Shown: piece by piece, positions 1-11,415 of the stretch
Numbering within the stretch: the stretch's first letter is position 1
How the letters are laid out: the number at the start of each line of letters is the position of its first letter
Assembly: GCA_963969345.1 (NCBI GenBank)
Contig: OZ017769.1
Span: 806,001 to 870,000, forward strand
Reading direction: 5' to 3'
From: Turbatrix aceti
Taxonomy: Eukaryota; Nematoda; Chromadorea; Rhabditida; Panagrolaimidae
DNA: 64,000 nucleotides
Made by a program: the position numbers and the translations under genes
Notes under the pieces: generated by a model
The model's database searches: none
What the model was told of the DNA's origin: nothing
Seen by the model: only the letters and a program-made list of their open reading frames with translations

Positions 1-2349
1 ACGGGAGCGATGTCGGCTGGTTTTCTTGCGGTCGTCGTGCTTCTTTTCCTTCTCTTTGGCTTCAGTCTTCGAGCTGGTGTCATGTTCGCCGAATAGGGCC
101 TTGTGCAGATCGGAATAGTCCATATTTGTCTAAAATGACCAAAAATAATTATATACGAAAAAAAGAAACCACTTACGTCCACGAATGAATCTAGGACCTT
201 CCACGCTTTGGACTTGGCTTCCTCAGCTGCCAGGGCTTCGAGATTGATGACCGGTTCGCCAGCTTCAGGGACAGGAGGCAGTGGAGACCTCATACCGGGT
301 GGTATTATCGATTCTCTGGATTTTTGAGAGAATTCTGGTCTAAAAAATCATTTTTTTGAAAATGAAAAAAAAAAGAAAAACCCACTCAGTTGAAACTGGA
401 GGCGATTGGCCGGCAGTCGTCGTCGACGAAGGAGTCGTGGCGGTGTTTTGACCATCGTAGGGCGACTTCTGACCACTACCGCCGCCGCCACTGGCAAGAG
501 AAGTCGTCGACCGCCCGGGTGAAATCGTCGAAATCGGTGGAGAAATTCTTTGAAAAGGTCGAATCGGGGGAGGAGGTGCTGACAAGTTGGGTAGCCCAGT
601 CGACGGCATGACAGCCCCGTTCGCCGAGATGTAGACCGGGGGTAGTATCGTAACCACCGTATCCGCGGAGGGGCTCGGCTGAAAAATAAAATTTCAAAAC
701 AAGTTCCCCTCAACCTACTTACGACCTATCGCCAGTGTTTTTCATAAAAAAAAATTATTTTGAGTCAGTTTTGTCAATCGCAAAAAATAGCCTACCTGTG
801 CCCTATTGCCCTGGTGCATCGTTGCCGACGAGGCGTCCAACGAGAGAGGAGGCGAGTCAGAAGACTTGGGTGACGCGCCGCCACCGACACCACCTGTGAC
901 AACATTACACGACTCGAGATAACGCGAGACAGCTTCTCGGATTTTTTTATTTGGAACCAAGCTATCAGCAGACAGTATCTGTTCCGTGGGACAAGTAGGA
1001 CACCGCATACGCGGTGGCGACGACGCAGACGACGGGGAGGAAGAAGACGGCTTCTTGTCAGCGTCGTGGTCATCGTCGTGTTCAGCCGTGATTCTTTTGA
1101 CGAGAAATTCGTGAATGCAGGTCGCGCAGAATGACTCTCCGCAGCACGACGTGAGTAGGGCGTCGCGGAGGACCTTCTTGCAGAGCGGGCAGAGGAGTTC
1201 GCTGGGCGGGGGCGGCGGTGGAGCGGCCTTGACTTCCTGTAGCCGGACGGGAGCCGCGTCCCGGAGCTTGCGTCCCTCCCGGGCAGCGCGATGCATGATC
1301 GGCACGACGTACTTTCCCGAGGGATGCAGCATCGCGTGTGGATCGTCGGGAGTCGTCTCCATGAGCTCTTCCATCGGGATACCGGTCGTCCGACGGACAT
1401 TCTGCTGCAAGAGACCAGAGATTAACCAAAACTCACCCCTTCAAATTTGTTCAGCCAAAAAAAGTCAACCTAAAATCAAATTAGCCTAAAAGAAAAATTA
1501 TATGCAACAAAAATCGCGCAAAAAATTGTAGGAATTACGTGTTTCCCATTTATTACAAAAGAAAATCCTGAAACAAAAAGTTGCAGGAAGTAATAACAAC
1601 AAACGGATGGTAGCAGCGTGATTTCGGACTTTGTTATGCGCAGAAAAATGTTTGGAAGATTCTATTGTCATCAAATTTACCATTGGACATTGCTTGACAA
1701 AGTGACCATAGCCATTGCATCGCTGACACATGTGGTCCAGAGGTGCCTTGTTGTTGGACTGCATGGGGCGTTTGCTGTAACTGAAATCAAGCCATTTTCA
1801 ATCAATTCCATCAAACAACAACAGAAAACCTACTTTGAACGATTGTATTTCTGAGTTGAGACAATTTGGATATGCTTGAGTCGGTCGAGTTCTGTCATTT
1901 GTGAAAATTCAGTCTGAAACGACGAAAAGTCATAAAAATTGGTCAAAAGTGTCACAAACAAACCTCATTGATGTGGCCAGCTAACGACACGGGTGCTGCG
2001 TTGTTGATAACACCAGATCCATCCGTATTTCTGTAAAAATACCAATACATCAAAATTGCAATTTTGAGCAAAAGACTCACCCGATTTTTGGCATCTTGGC
2101 AGCTCCTTCCCGGGGAATACGAGCAACATCAACCGAAGAGTTGCGCGGAATGACATCGCTGCCCTCGTAGACACGCTTTGTCGATGCATTGCACAACTTG
2201 AGATCGAAGCAGTCCCGGGAGATGCCTTCGGCTTGAAAAACAGCATTCCTGAATTCATCGACGGTTACGTGTAGGCCATCGAAGGAAACGGTCTTGTAAT
2301 CATCCTGAGTGCGAAACTTATAGTGAATTGTCGAAGAACCATACGACAT
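1..2349 (-). CDS. rbpl-1: RBBP6-like E3 ubiquitin ligase (DWNN, CCHC zinc knuckle, RING), 3' end outside window
   Basis: Reads right to left from the ATG at 2349. Exon 1 (2349-2081) encodes a DWNN ubiquitin-like domain (HYKF, FDGLHV, IPRNSSV motifs). Next come exons at 2030-1974 and about 1913-1833, then one near 1780-1682 with a CCHC zinc knuckle (CQRCNGYGHFVKQC). An exon near 1403-798 has the sequence TGIPMEEL, then a RING/U-box-like finger (CPLCKKVLRDALL, CCGESFC, CPTC). Later exons (about 681-388, 330-175, and from about 130 to the edge) are Pro/Ser-rich and end in a charged Lys/Arg stretch. This domain order is that of RBBP6 (C. elegans RBPL-1), a nuclear protein linked to mRNA 3'-end processing and ubiquitination. 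The two-domain order makes the family call firm; the symbol is by orthology guess. An acceptor (ctttcag) lies 14 bases before the ATG, consistent with trans-splicing. The C-terminus is missing because the window ends. Confidence 0.9.
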
Positions 2350-2709
2350 CACAGATTTCACTGAAAGCAAAGACGTTCAGGATGGAAAAGGTCAAAGAAA
2401 AACAAAAGTATACGCGCACAACACAAAAAACGCACATCGGTGAGTTGCAAATCAGTGAACAAATTTTTCGCATGCTAATATCACGAAAAGGGTATAAAAA
2501 ACACGTCAACAGCGGGAGAAAAAGATTCCCTGAGAAAAAACAGCACAGAAAGAAGCCGATAGCGCTTGTTTTCGTCAGAAGCAGCAAAGCAAAGTGGGAA
2601 TGAAAGCGCTGCGCGCACACATGGTTTCGTAGCGAAAATAAAATCGCCACAAAACTTGGAGTAAATTTTATACCACAGAGGAATCATCTGCTCCTTTGTT
2701 TTGTATTTA
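2350..2709. promoter_or_regulatory. Divergent intergenic region between the RBBP6-like gene and the 339-aa protein gene
   Basis: The two start codons face away from each other 360 bases apart, so this stretch must hold both promoters. I see no clear TATA box. The layout suggests a shared bidirectional promoter; this is inferred from position only. Confidence 0.4.
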
Positions 2710-4041
2710 ATGTCAGAGAACTACAACGGGCCTTCCCGGCCCCCACGACCCCTGTCACCCCGGGTAACTTTGAGAACGCCAATCGTCCTCGACATTCCCG
2801 ATTCTTCGGTGTCCATAACGGTGCCTTCATCTAGCCGCTGCTATCCCGACGAGCCACTGGGCAGCGCGAAACGCAAGTTCGCCGAAGGTCGTCGCATTCC
2901 GCAGCGCTACGATCCGTCCAAATTTCATCCCATCCATTTGAGGGGTGATGAAGGAGAGGAGGAAATCCGACAAATAAAGTTCAACGAGGCAAAGAACAAT
3001 CTCCGATCACCGACTTGGCTTGACAACGAAATTGCCGAAGTTGAGGAAGCGATCAAAGAATACTGCGAGGATAGAGACGAAACTGAAATTGCGTTAGGGA
3101 TTGGAGAAATAGATACGGCTCTTCGAAAAATGTACGAACTCAGCGAGACCGATGGCAAACCCGACAGGATTGAGCTCTGGGGAGAGGTGAGTCGTTTTTG
3201 TAACAAAAAAATAGAAAGATGCGTAAATACTTTGGAAACTAAATTTGAACGTAAAAAAACGACGGTTTTCGAACTTTCGTGCAAGTTGCGATCACCTGAT
3301 TACGATAATGTTGCGTCGACGATGTTATCTTTTTGTTACGTTCATGAACGTTTCTTTGACGGATTTTTGTTCACTTTCGTCCTTTTTTGCCCTTTCTGGC
3401 TTTATTTTGCTCCCATTTATCCCCTTTTTCCAGCATTACTACAATTACCTCAACAACAAGAAGAACGAAGCACAACGCGTTCGTAAGGCCGCTGAGCAAT
3501 GTTACGAGGACGTCCTAACCCGCTTTACGAATGCCAAAAACAACTACCAAGACCTCAAGTTTGTTTGTGGCGATTCACTCCTTCCGAACCGCACCCAGCG
3601 TCCTTTTATTCATGTGAGTTGCATTTTTTGTTTGAAATTAGTCTCATTTATCTGTTTACACTCGTTTTCATGTTTCAGGGCAACGATCATGCAATCTCCG
3701 AGCGGTCAGCATACCTAACCGCTGATTACTACGGGCTCGACCATCGCTATGCCTCGAGAAAACACCTTGCCAAAGTGGTTCGATCTCTCAACCTTCCACC
3801 CGGGCATCCAACCGAAGACGTCGTCCGGGCCGTTGCAACTGCTCGTCTCAGCACGAATCGACAGGATGCGCCTTCGAGTTATCACGCTGCGAGTGACGCT
3901 CTACTGCCTTTGGCCTCGTATTGGGGTGACATGGAAGCCCAGGAAAAGGCTCTCGCCCGAATCAAGAAAGAAGAAGAAGCAAAGTCTACGCGGGAAGCTG
4001 CTGCTGCCAAGAAAAAACGCATGCATCTCTGGCAAAAGTGA
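2710..4041 (+). CDS. Unrecognised 339-aa intracellular protein
   Basis: Three exons: 2710-3186, 3434-3613, 3679-4041, all joined in phase 0. The 5' donors are gtgagt and the acceptors end in ttccag and tttcag. I chose the ATG at 2710 because it is the first in frame and begins the open frame. The protein has no signal peptide or membrane segment. The N-terminal ~50 residues are rich in Pro and Ser, residues 75-155 are acidic and helix-prone (repeated EEE/AIKEY), and the last ~40 residues are a charged coiled-coil-like tail (EKALARIKKEEEAK) ending in MHLWQK. I do not recognise the family. The clean exon phases and strong codon bias make it a real gene. Confidence 0.75.
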
Positions 4042-4313
4042 AATCTGAATAAACTGTCCATTTGCATGGAGGCCCAAAATAGGGGTGGGTTACGGTCACT
4101 TGACTGCGTTCAGTTCATCGTGCCCGAGGCCTGTTTACTGTTTATTCAGGACATCAAATACCCATCCGAGTGCCACTGCTAGTGTGTGCCGGCTTTTTTT
4201 TGCCCATCACTCAGCGACTGCCTCGGGACAAGGAGCGCCGGCAAGCCGTAGCGTCTCGATGGCCAATTTCCATACCAAATATGTCTCCCTTACTCACTTC
4301 ACTGGAACGGCGT
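4042..4313. other. 3' flank of the 339-aa gene
   Basis: Holds the 3' UTR of the upstream gene, with an AATAAA-type signal (aataaac) about 8 bases after the stop codon at 4041. Nothing else is evident before the inverted-repeat element. Confidence 0.4.
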
Positions 4314-5373
4314 CACGGAGAAATCGAAATCAAGCTTGCGTCGACGCAGAGTCAGACTTACGGCATGTGAAGTTAGATTACGGTCGACTTAAGCGATGTC
4401 AGACTTGCGACAAACTTGCAACAAGTTTGAAAAAAATGAAAAAATAAAAAAATGAACGTTTTTCGCTGTTCGTAGGACTGCAATCTGACATTTACATGGC
4501 ACAAACTTAACATTTTGTCAAAAATTGGTCGTATCAAGCTTGCGGTGCAGCAAAGTCAGACTTCTGCCCCTTAATTTGGCAATTTGCCTGAAGTTGTTCA
4601 ATTCAAATTTTACTTTTTTTGTTTTTTTTGATGAAAAGTTATCGAATCTCAAAGCGAAATTGACTTCGCGATCTTTCGATAAAAATTTTGCATTCGATTC
4701 ATGTTTCAATTCTTTCTTGTTTTCAGTCAGTATTCGCATTTGTCCGTTTGTGTCGAGCTTTTGCTTTTTATCTGTTGTTTTTTTTCGTTTTAGATATCAG
4801 TTTCGACGTTGCGCGGAGTGATGATTGCCGAGAGAAGCACTTCTTTACCAACAACTACTTTTTATGATTCGAAACAACTTCGAGGATTGTTTGTAAGTTT
4901 TTATGTACATTTAACAAAAAGATTATATATTTTTTCAGGAATCAGAATCATGAAAAGCGCATCTGAATCATCATTACGAAAATACCGCTGAATCAAAAAT
5001 GCTTGACGACGAACGCGTCCGCGACGGAACTGGCACCGGTGATCATACCCGCACATCGACGACAACAGCACCCATGGTTAGCCGTTGATCCGGCGTTATT
5101 CTTGTCTTTTTTTGTTAACTTGATGATTGTTTTGTTAATTTGAGCATATAAAAAGATGCAATGAGAAAACGTGGACACAAGGGGACACAATAGGGATGGA
5201 AAACACAAAATAACAACCGGGCACGAACGCTACCTAATATGCAAATTTTACGCCTATACGTTAAGCTTGCGTCGAGTCAGAGTTAAGCTTGCGTCCTTTT
5301 TATGGCAAGTTTACAAATGGCCGGCGCAAACTTAACTTTAACGGGACGCAAGCTTGATTTCGACTTCTCCGTG
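4314..5373. mobile_element. Non-autonomous DNA element with 29-bp terminal inverted repeats
   Basis: The sequence at 4314-4342 begins CACGGAGAAATCGAAATC and continues AAGCTTGCGTC. It reappears inverted at 5345-5373 with one mismatch. The AAGCTTGCGTC core is repeated again inside the right end (about 5263-5300), in direct orientation, so both ends carry sub-repeats. The interior (1.06 kb) has no convincing coding region. I could not find a clear target-site duplication: the flanks (gaacggcgt and gttgcacta) do not match. It is a MITE or a deleted DNA transposon of unknown superfamily. Confidence 0.65.
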
Positions 5374-6362
5374 GTTGCACTACATAAAAAATCGACGCTC
5401 ATGCGCATCCTGAGTTTTTTTTATGCCGGCAGCATCTGTTATGCAAACCGACCCCCCCCTCCGCCAGAGTGCATGTGACATCCTGCTTGCCTGCTCGCTA
5501 TCTTGAGTTTTGGTGTCTTTATTTTTTTGCCGCCGGGCCATGGATATCTATCCATTTTTGTCAGACAGAAGAAAAATGAAAATTGATCGACTTCAGTTAC
5601 TCTCTGGCAGAAATAAATAGCCCGGCTTATTCACACATTCAACTCCGACTATTTACGATAGCATACGAAGAGTAAAACTGTCAAGTCAAAGTAAAAAATA
5701 TAAAATGTTCAGTTATTTACGATCGAACAACGGAAAAGGGAAGAAAACTGAGCATACGCAGTTATACGATACATACTTATGCCTCGAGAGAGGTTACGTT
5801 CAGTGTTGTCGGGTTCTCGACCCGAAATCCGACCCGACTGGATTTTCGGGTTGAGAACCCACCTGACCCGACAACATTGATTACGTTACCTGACTCATTT
5901 GGCCTGGACTCTTCAGGAAACGGTCAATATGTGGTCTACAACCTTTTTTCTGTGGTTTTGTGCATCGCATTGTTCTGACGAGCAATGCGTTTACCCACTC
6001 GTCCGGCCCAAGTAGGAACGAACATACGGAATGCAGTTGTGCATGCCATCAACAGTGAAGAGGAACAATGCATCTGGACGCGAATAAATAATTACCACGG
6101 ACCAGCCATGACAAACAAGCCAAAGTCAGCCGGGGCCTGAGCACGATTGCCTCGAATCTTGATTTCTGACGCTGCAGCCAAATAATGTCCTATCACCACA
6201 AGTGCTCTTGTCCTTACCCTCAATTGTGCTTATTTCCTCTCTTCCTGCAAAAAGCCCTGATAGGAAATAGGCAGCGATTTGTGAGAAGGCCTCGCCCCGC
6301 CTCCTCCCGTCTCTTTTTGCCGGCCGAGCTGCTGGCTTGTTCCAGTCAGTCCTGTCCCAGAC
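5374..6362. other. Gene-free intergenic stretch
   Basis: About 1 kb with no coding region. It holds the small hairpin element at 5801-5879 and, just before the next gene, the promoter region of the SXP/RAL-2 gene. I see no TATA box at a fitting distance. Confidence 0.4.
5793..5887. mobile_element. 79-bp hAT-like mini-MITE (hairpin) with near-perfect 8-bp target duplication
   Basis: The element at 5801-5879 starts CAGTGTTGTCGGGT and ends with its near-inverse (ACCCGACAACATTG). The interior is also self-complementary (CTCGACCCGAAA against TTTCGGGTTGAG), so the whole unit can fold into a hairpin. It is flanked by gttacgtt (5793-5800) and attacgtt (5880-5887), which match at 7 of 8 positions. 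CAGTG ends and an 8-bp duplication are hAT hallmarks. The duplication does not fit the nTnnnnAn hAT consensus, so the assignment is tentative. Confidence 0.55.
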
Positions 6363-7231
6363 ATGACCCGCGTTCTGCTCGTCGTTGCCTTTTTCCTAGG
6401 CTTCGTTTGCGTTGGCTTCGTCGAAGGCCATCGCAAGGGAGGCAAGAATGGACCACTCGAAAAGGCGCCCTATCTCAAGGGCCTCAATACGACCGTTACC
6501 GATGCGTATCATGCCATCGTCCGCAACAATCAGCTAACCAAGAAACAATTCCGGGAAGCCGTTGATGCTTTTGTTACCAAGTTGCCCGAAGAGAACCAAG
6601 TATGTTTTTTTCTCAAAAAGTTTTGCCCAAAAGTACAAAAATACATCTGGCGGGCCGAAATCACTCATTTGGCAGCCAAATGCGCCATTTAGGCAATATT
6701 GACTGACAGAAGACAGATGTTATAATTTTTAACACACTTTGAACGAAAGGTCACTTGTCTTTGTCACTTGACATCAACGCCGGTCTTTTTCCGGACGCGC
6801 GCGTTGCCTGTCATCTTGACAGCAAAAATTACCACGTTGCAAACATTTCAAGGAACAACATCCTTGTCCTTGTCACCTTTTCCGGCTGGTCGTTAGCCTT
6901 GCCCCAATTTTCCCTAAAAAGCTGTAAGCATCCCTAAAAATTAAAAAAAAAACTTCAGAAAGCCTACAAAACCTGGAAATCGGAACACGAGCAAAAATTC
7001 AAAAACGCAGATGCCAAGATTGCCTCGCTCTCGCCTGCCGCCAAGGCTGTAGCCCTGCAAATCAAGGCCATCCACGACGACCTCAGTCTCACGCGCGAAG
7101 ACGAGCGCAAGCGTATCCACGAGCTTCGATCTTCTGCCACCGAAGAGGTTAAAAAGGAGCTCCGCTCACTCTTCCCACACGAGCGTCACGGCAGTCAAAG
7201 TCCCGGTGCCATTAAGCACGGCCTCATCTAG
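6363..7231 (+). CDS. Secreted SXP/RAL-2 (DUF148) family protein
   Basis: Two exons, 6363-6599 and 6959-7231, phase 0, giving 169 residues. Residues 1-21 form a signal peptide (hydrophobic VLLVVAFFLGFVCVGFV, then EGH). The mature part is highly charged and helical, with the layout typical of SXP/RAL-2 proteins: a conserved PYL entry, then YHAIVRNNQLTKKQFREAVDAF, then SLSPAAKAVALQIKAIHDD and EERKRIHEL-like repeats. The family is nematode-restricted, secreted, and known from body fluids and as immunodominant parasite antigens; its biochemical role is not settled. It is the best taxonomic marker in the window. The 359-bp intron is longer than most here. Confidence 0.85.
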
Positions 7232-7974
7232 AGGGCATGCAGGGGTCTCGAAAGGGGCCTCGGGCCATCCTCCCTCACATCCGGCATTTCTCTCTCTCTC
7301 TCACACACACAAGCACACACGTTTTTTTGAACTGAATAATGTATTTTTTTGTTACACTGATTTTTGGACTCGTTCTTTAGTTATTATTATCCTAAGGAAC
7401 TTTTTACCACGCCATTTTTTGTATGATAAACTTTTTGTTTACAAAAAAGGTTCAAACTGGGTCCTGGCACGAAATTTAAAAAGTTTTGAAAAATGAAATT
7501 TAAAAACTGTGCCAAGAAAAAAAAAGGTGAATTATGCATTCCATAGGCATCGAAAACATTTTGGCCTAAAAAATTGAGCATCAGGTGAAAGAAAAAAGTT
7601 TTGGTGAATAAATCATTAGCAAAATTTGCTTTCGGCTGTCAGCAGTCAGTCGTGCTGAAGCCTAAGCATCCTCCACCCTGGCGGCCGCCGGCCACTTTAT
7701 CAGTCCCACGAGGATAACAAGATGTGGGAAAAAACAGAAAAAAGCCACGTCAAACACATTTTTTTCGTTCGAAGACATTTCTGAGTTGCGATGAAAAAAA
7801 GATGAGAAAAAAGCGTTTTTTGTTCTCTGCACGTTTTTTACAAAATCAAAATTTACATCTATGCAAAAAATCCTACTCGAATTGTTTGGAATGCTACAAT
7901 TCAGTGTTTCGCGATTTCCGATTTGGTGCGGTCTCAAATCACACGTCGATCGAGTCACGTGAAGCCTCAGCGCG
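7232..7974. other. Intergenic stretch with a CT/CA microsatellite
   Basis: Contains the 3' UTR of the SXP/RAL-2 gene and a short (CT)n(CA)n tract near 7290-7320. A homopurine-rich stretch follows. No coding region or clear regulatory motif is visible. Confidence 0.4.
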
Positions 7975-8271
7975 ATGCGTCGTTCGTCGTTGACTTCGGT
8001 TCTCCTCCTGATGAGCCTGTTGGCGTTCAGTGCCCTATTCAACCTTTGCGACGCAGAAAAGAGATATGAAATCTCAGGAAACGGTTTGTTGGTTACTTTC
8101 GTGTCAGGAAGACGTACCGTAATTCTTTCAGCCCAAACAGTTTATTCTATCGTGATGGGAGTCTCGGGCATAGCCGCGATTGCTTGCATTGTTTGTTTCA
8201 TCCTCATCTGTTGCGGATGTTGTTGCAAGCCGAGTCCGCAACAGATGAGGTCAAAGCGCGGTGGTCGTTGA
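7975..8271 (+). CDS. Small Cys-rich single-pass membrane protein (98 aa)
   Basis: Single-exon frame starting at the ATG at 7975. Residues 1-27 look like a signal peptide (SVLLLMSLLAFSALFNLCDA). A second hydrophobic segment (VYSIVMGVSGIAAIACIVCF, about residues 57-77) is followed directly by a cysteine cluster (CCGCCC) and a basic tail (RSKRGGR). This is the layout of a type I membrane protein with palmitoylatable juxtamembrane cysteines. I do not recognise a family. A polyadenylation signal (AATAAA near 8328) follows about 55 bases after the stop, supporting a complete transcript. Confidence 0.65.
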   Translation: MRRSSLTSVLLLMSLLAFSALFNLCDAEKRYEISGNGLLVTFVSGRRTVILSAQTVYSIVMGVSGIAAIACIVCFILICCGCCCKPSPQQMRSKRGGR

Positions 8272-8427
8272 TGGATGAGAACGATACCGTTATCTTTTTG
8301 ATCAGTGCTTTTTGTTTGTGCGGAAATGAATAAAACGACGAAGGATGCACTTTTTGATGCTTTCCGATGACTTTGATTTTGGGCCGAGGGACTGATTGAC
8401 CCGGCCGACTGGCGCGCTTGCCAGTCA

Positions 8428-8465
8428 TATATAGTCGTCGTTGGCCTATATAGTCGTCGTTTGCC
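8428..8465 (+). promoter_or_regulatory. Tandemly duplicated TATA-containing 19-mer upstream of the pseudokinase gene
   Basis: The 19-base unit TATATAGTCGTCGTTGGCC at 8428-8446 is repeated at 8447-8465 with one change. Each copy carries TATATA, and the second ends 7 bases before the ATG at 8473. It may be a promoter or a recent slippage duplication; this is a guess from position. Confidence 0.35.
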
Positions 8466-8472
8466 GAGCAGA

Positions 8473-10753
8473 ATGAGCCTGTCTGGCGCTGTCGTTCCTC
8501 GTCGCCACGATACCCGAATCGATGAAGCGAGGCGTGTTCGGGCACGCATCCTCGACTCGTTCGAGAGCGTGATTGCCCCAATCGCTGAGGACATCCGAGA
8601 TCCCTGGCCTGACGATCATGCTTGCTACACCAAAGGCAGGATCGCTTATACCTCCTACATCAAGCAAAACCCCTTTTTTAGACACAACTCTTTCTTCCGG
8701 TCAATTCGGAGTTGTTCGTCGCGCCCTTGCTCAGAGTCGCCTCTTTGGGAGGGGAATCAATGGCCAGCGGCGATGCGTCATCAAAACTCTGTATCTACGC
8801 CAGAGGCTTCACGCTATTCTTCACGTAATTATCGATCGCGGCTCTCCCGAACCGATTGGACAGGCTGCTGAGTTGCGAGATTTTATTCACGTAAGTTTTA
8901 TCGTAGTATCCGTTGCGTATCGTTTCTGCAATGAGGTGGAAAATAATTTTCCGTTTACGATAGATTTTTGTTTCTTTTCACTTTTTTTGATTTAAAATTG
9001 TGTGTTTTGTACTTTGTTATGTTCAACATTGTTTTTTTGCGTTTTTTGTTATCATTTTTTCTAAAATTCGTTTTCCGAATTTTTTACGTTACAAAAAACG
9101 GTCGTATTTCTGTTCCTATAGTTTTGTTTATTTTGTACTTTTTTTGCCAAAAATTATACCTTTAAAATTTAACGTTTCTTTTTTTCATTTGTGTCTAAAA
9201 TTCCATTTTCCAGGACGTCTGCCTCGATTTGTACATCCTAAGCCGGTGTCCTCATGCTAACATCCTCCACCTCCACACAGTCTACCTCCGCGACGAGGAC
9301 ATCCATGTCGTTGTGCCGGCGTTGCACTCGCTTCAAATTCTCATCGACGAGTACATGGCAACGACGCAGTACCAGTCCATGCCGATTGCCATCGTTGCCC
9401 GCATCCTGCGCCAGCTGCTCGAAGCCCTCCGCTACCTCCATTCCGCGGGCGTCGTCCACCGCAACATCGATGCCCAACACATTTTTCTCACCCGGAACGG
9501 CACCGTCAAGCTTGGTCACTTTGACGATGCGACCTATCGCTCTGGTGGATCGACGGAGTGCATTGGGCGGCAGGCTTACTGGTCGGCGGAAAAGTGGCAC
9601 AACTACGGCGTGGCCAAGGGTAGAAAGCGGCTCACCAACAGCAAAGATCTCCTGATCTACGGTTCGGATGCCGATATTTGGGCTGTGGGCGCGCTGGCTC
9701 TCAGCATGATCATTGCTTTTCCCCGGGACGTTTTCAAGCAGCAACTCCCGCTCGATTTTGCACTCCGCATGACCGGTGAGGGTGTTCCGCTGTCGTGCCT
9801 CGTGTCGCCGTTTGTTGTGAGTTTCTTTTGGATTTTTTTGTACCAAAATTGGCAGTTTCATGGTTTTTATAGCTTGTTTAAAACCACATTTGACATTTTC
9901 GTCTTTTTTTAGCAACTACGAGTCCGCTTTGCCAAATCCGGCGGCGAAGACCTCCGCGCCTTCCTCGACCGTGTTCTCAACCCCGATGCGAAGAACCGCC
10001 CTTCTGCACAGGTGCTGCTAAACTCCCGCGAACTCCATAACTGGTGTTCCCCAAACGTCAAAGCCGACATGGCTTTTCTCTCTGGAAAACTTGTCAAAGT
10101 CGTCGATTTTTCGAACAAAAACAAGCTTCTTTTGGACTGCATGAATTACGATTCCCTGGAAACGGTAGGCATCATTAAAAAATTCAATTTTATTCGAAAA
10201 ACCGTTTTTTTTATTTCAGAAGGCCATTCCCGTCGAATTCTACGACTCCGAACTTTGGCGCGAGCTTGAAACCGAGTCTTTCCGGCTGACTGTCGAGCCT
10301 TCGACGTCGACCGATCTCTTTCCATTCGAATTTGTTTGGGGCAAGCATCATGATATTTTTTCTTTTCTCCAACGCGCTACAACTTCCACCCCGCCGCTCC
10401 TCGAGCCAACTGACTGGTTCATCTTCGAGGAGACCGTCGATGCGCTGGCCTTTGAACTCATGGTCGCTCACAACCAAGGCACTCCCAAGAGATCGCTCAA
10501 GCGAAGTTGGTTTTTTCTTTTGACAGATGAAAAATTCGGAAAACGCCAAAAAATGAATTTTAAAGAAATTTGAACAAAAATTACACTTTTTTCTTTTCAA
10601 AATTATTTCTTTTTAATTTTAGACAACGAAATCCAGCTCCCAGCAATTTTTGGCGCTCATGAACGCTCACTTCTCGTTACTCTGGAATTTGGCGGTCTTC
10701 CACCACGCGATATGCTCGGCTCCGACTGCGAAGAAGATGAAGACATCGTGTAA
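8473..10753 (+). CDS. STE20-type pseudokinase, STRAD-like, with apparent +1 frameshift near the N-terminus
   Basis: Exons end at 8890 and then run 9214-9816, 9913-10164, 10220-10505 and 10623-10753, all phase-consistent. The kinase fold is clear: SSGQFGVVRRAL (degenerate glycine loop), CVIKTL (the ATP lysine is kept), then VVHRNIDAQHIFL, where the catalytic Asp of HRD is Asn, and KLGHFDD, where DFG is lost. It is therefore almost surely catalytically dead. The alpha-C to catalytic-loop spacing (YLHSAGVVHR, LLEALRYLH) resembles STRAD, the LKB1 activator, but NRBP-type pseudokinases are not excluded; the STRAD C-terminal WEF motif was not found. The kinase frame has its own ATG at 8618 (514 aa). 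An ATG at 8473 opens a protein-like stretch in another frame that would fuse at a T-run (8674-8679). The last donor (GTTGGT) is weak. Confidence 0.7.
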
Positions 10754-11415
10754 ACCATCGACCATCTATCCACCTTCTCACCTGTGAGGATTTTACTGAG
10801 AAGATTTATTGTTTTAATCTCGCTGTCAAATTAACCGTCAAATTAATCTGTTACGTTCAATTATGCGTTAAAAAAATAGGACAACAAATGTGCGCCATTT
10901 GAGTGCGGGAAATTGGGTATTTGAATTTTTTTATAAATATTTTTATATGTTGAAAAATTCAAGCAATGTTTTTTTTGTTCAATTGCCCGGTTAATGAGAT
11001 TTCGTGCGATTGTTGACCGCGCAGATGAACACATGCATTTTGCGCAACAGGCGATGCTATCACTTACGTGCGCTACACGACGACTCTTATCAGTTGATCC
11101 CGCGGAGTTGATTTCGTTCTCTCGCATTCCAGCGATCACCTCGGTCCGGTCGGTGTCTTACCAAACCTGGATCCAGCGCCACGAGAGACGGAAGAAAACC
11201 TTGTTAGTAGGTCAGCGTGGTGCACAGAGCAGTGTGGCAAGAGGCAAGGTCGATCCTTCCTAACGCGAAGAGGAGGGTTCGATTCGACCGAATGACCGTC
11301 GACCCAGATATCCGATTGGTGGTTGTTCGCTGTCGGTGGCTGCTGGGTGACCTTATCCACTTTCCTTGAATCCGTGAGCATTAACTGATTTTTTCTGTAT
11401 TTTTAAAGGAAACCA
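10754..11415. other. Intergenic stretch
   Basis: About 660 bases between two same-strand genes. It holds the pseudokinase 3' UTR and the upstream region of the next gene. No open frame looks protein-like and no TATA box is clear. Confidence 0.35.

Noticed and set aside
11190..11290. A GGTTCGATTC box suggesting a tRNA
   Set aside because: No A box at the proper distance and no pairing acceptor stem.
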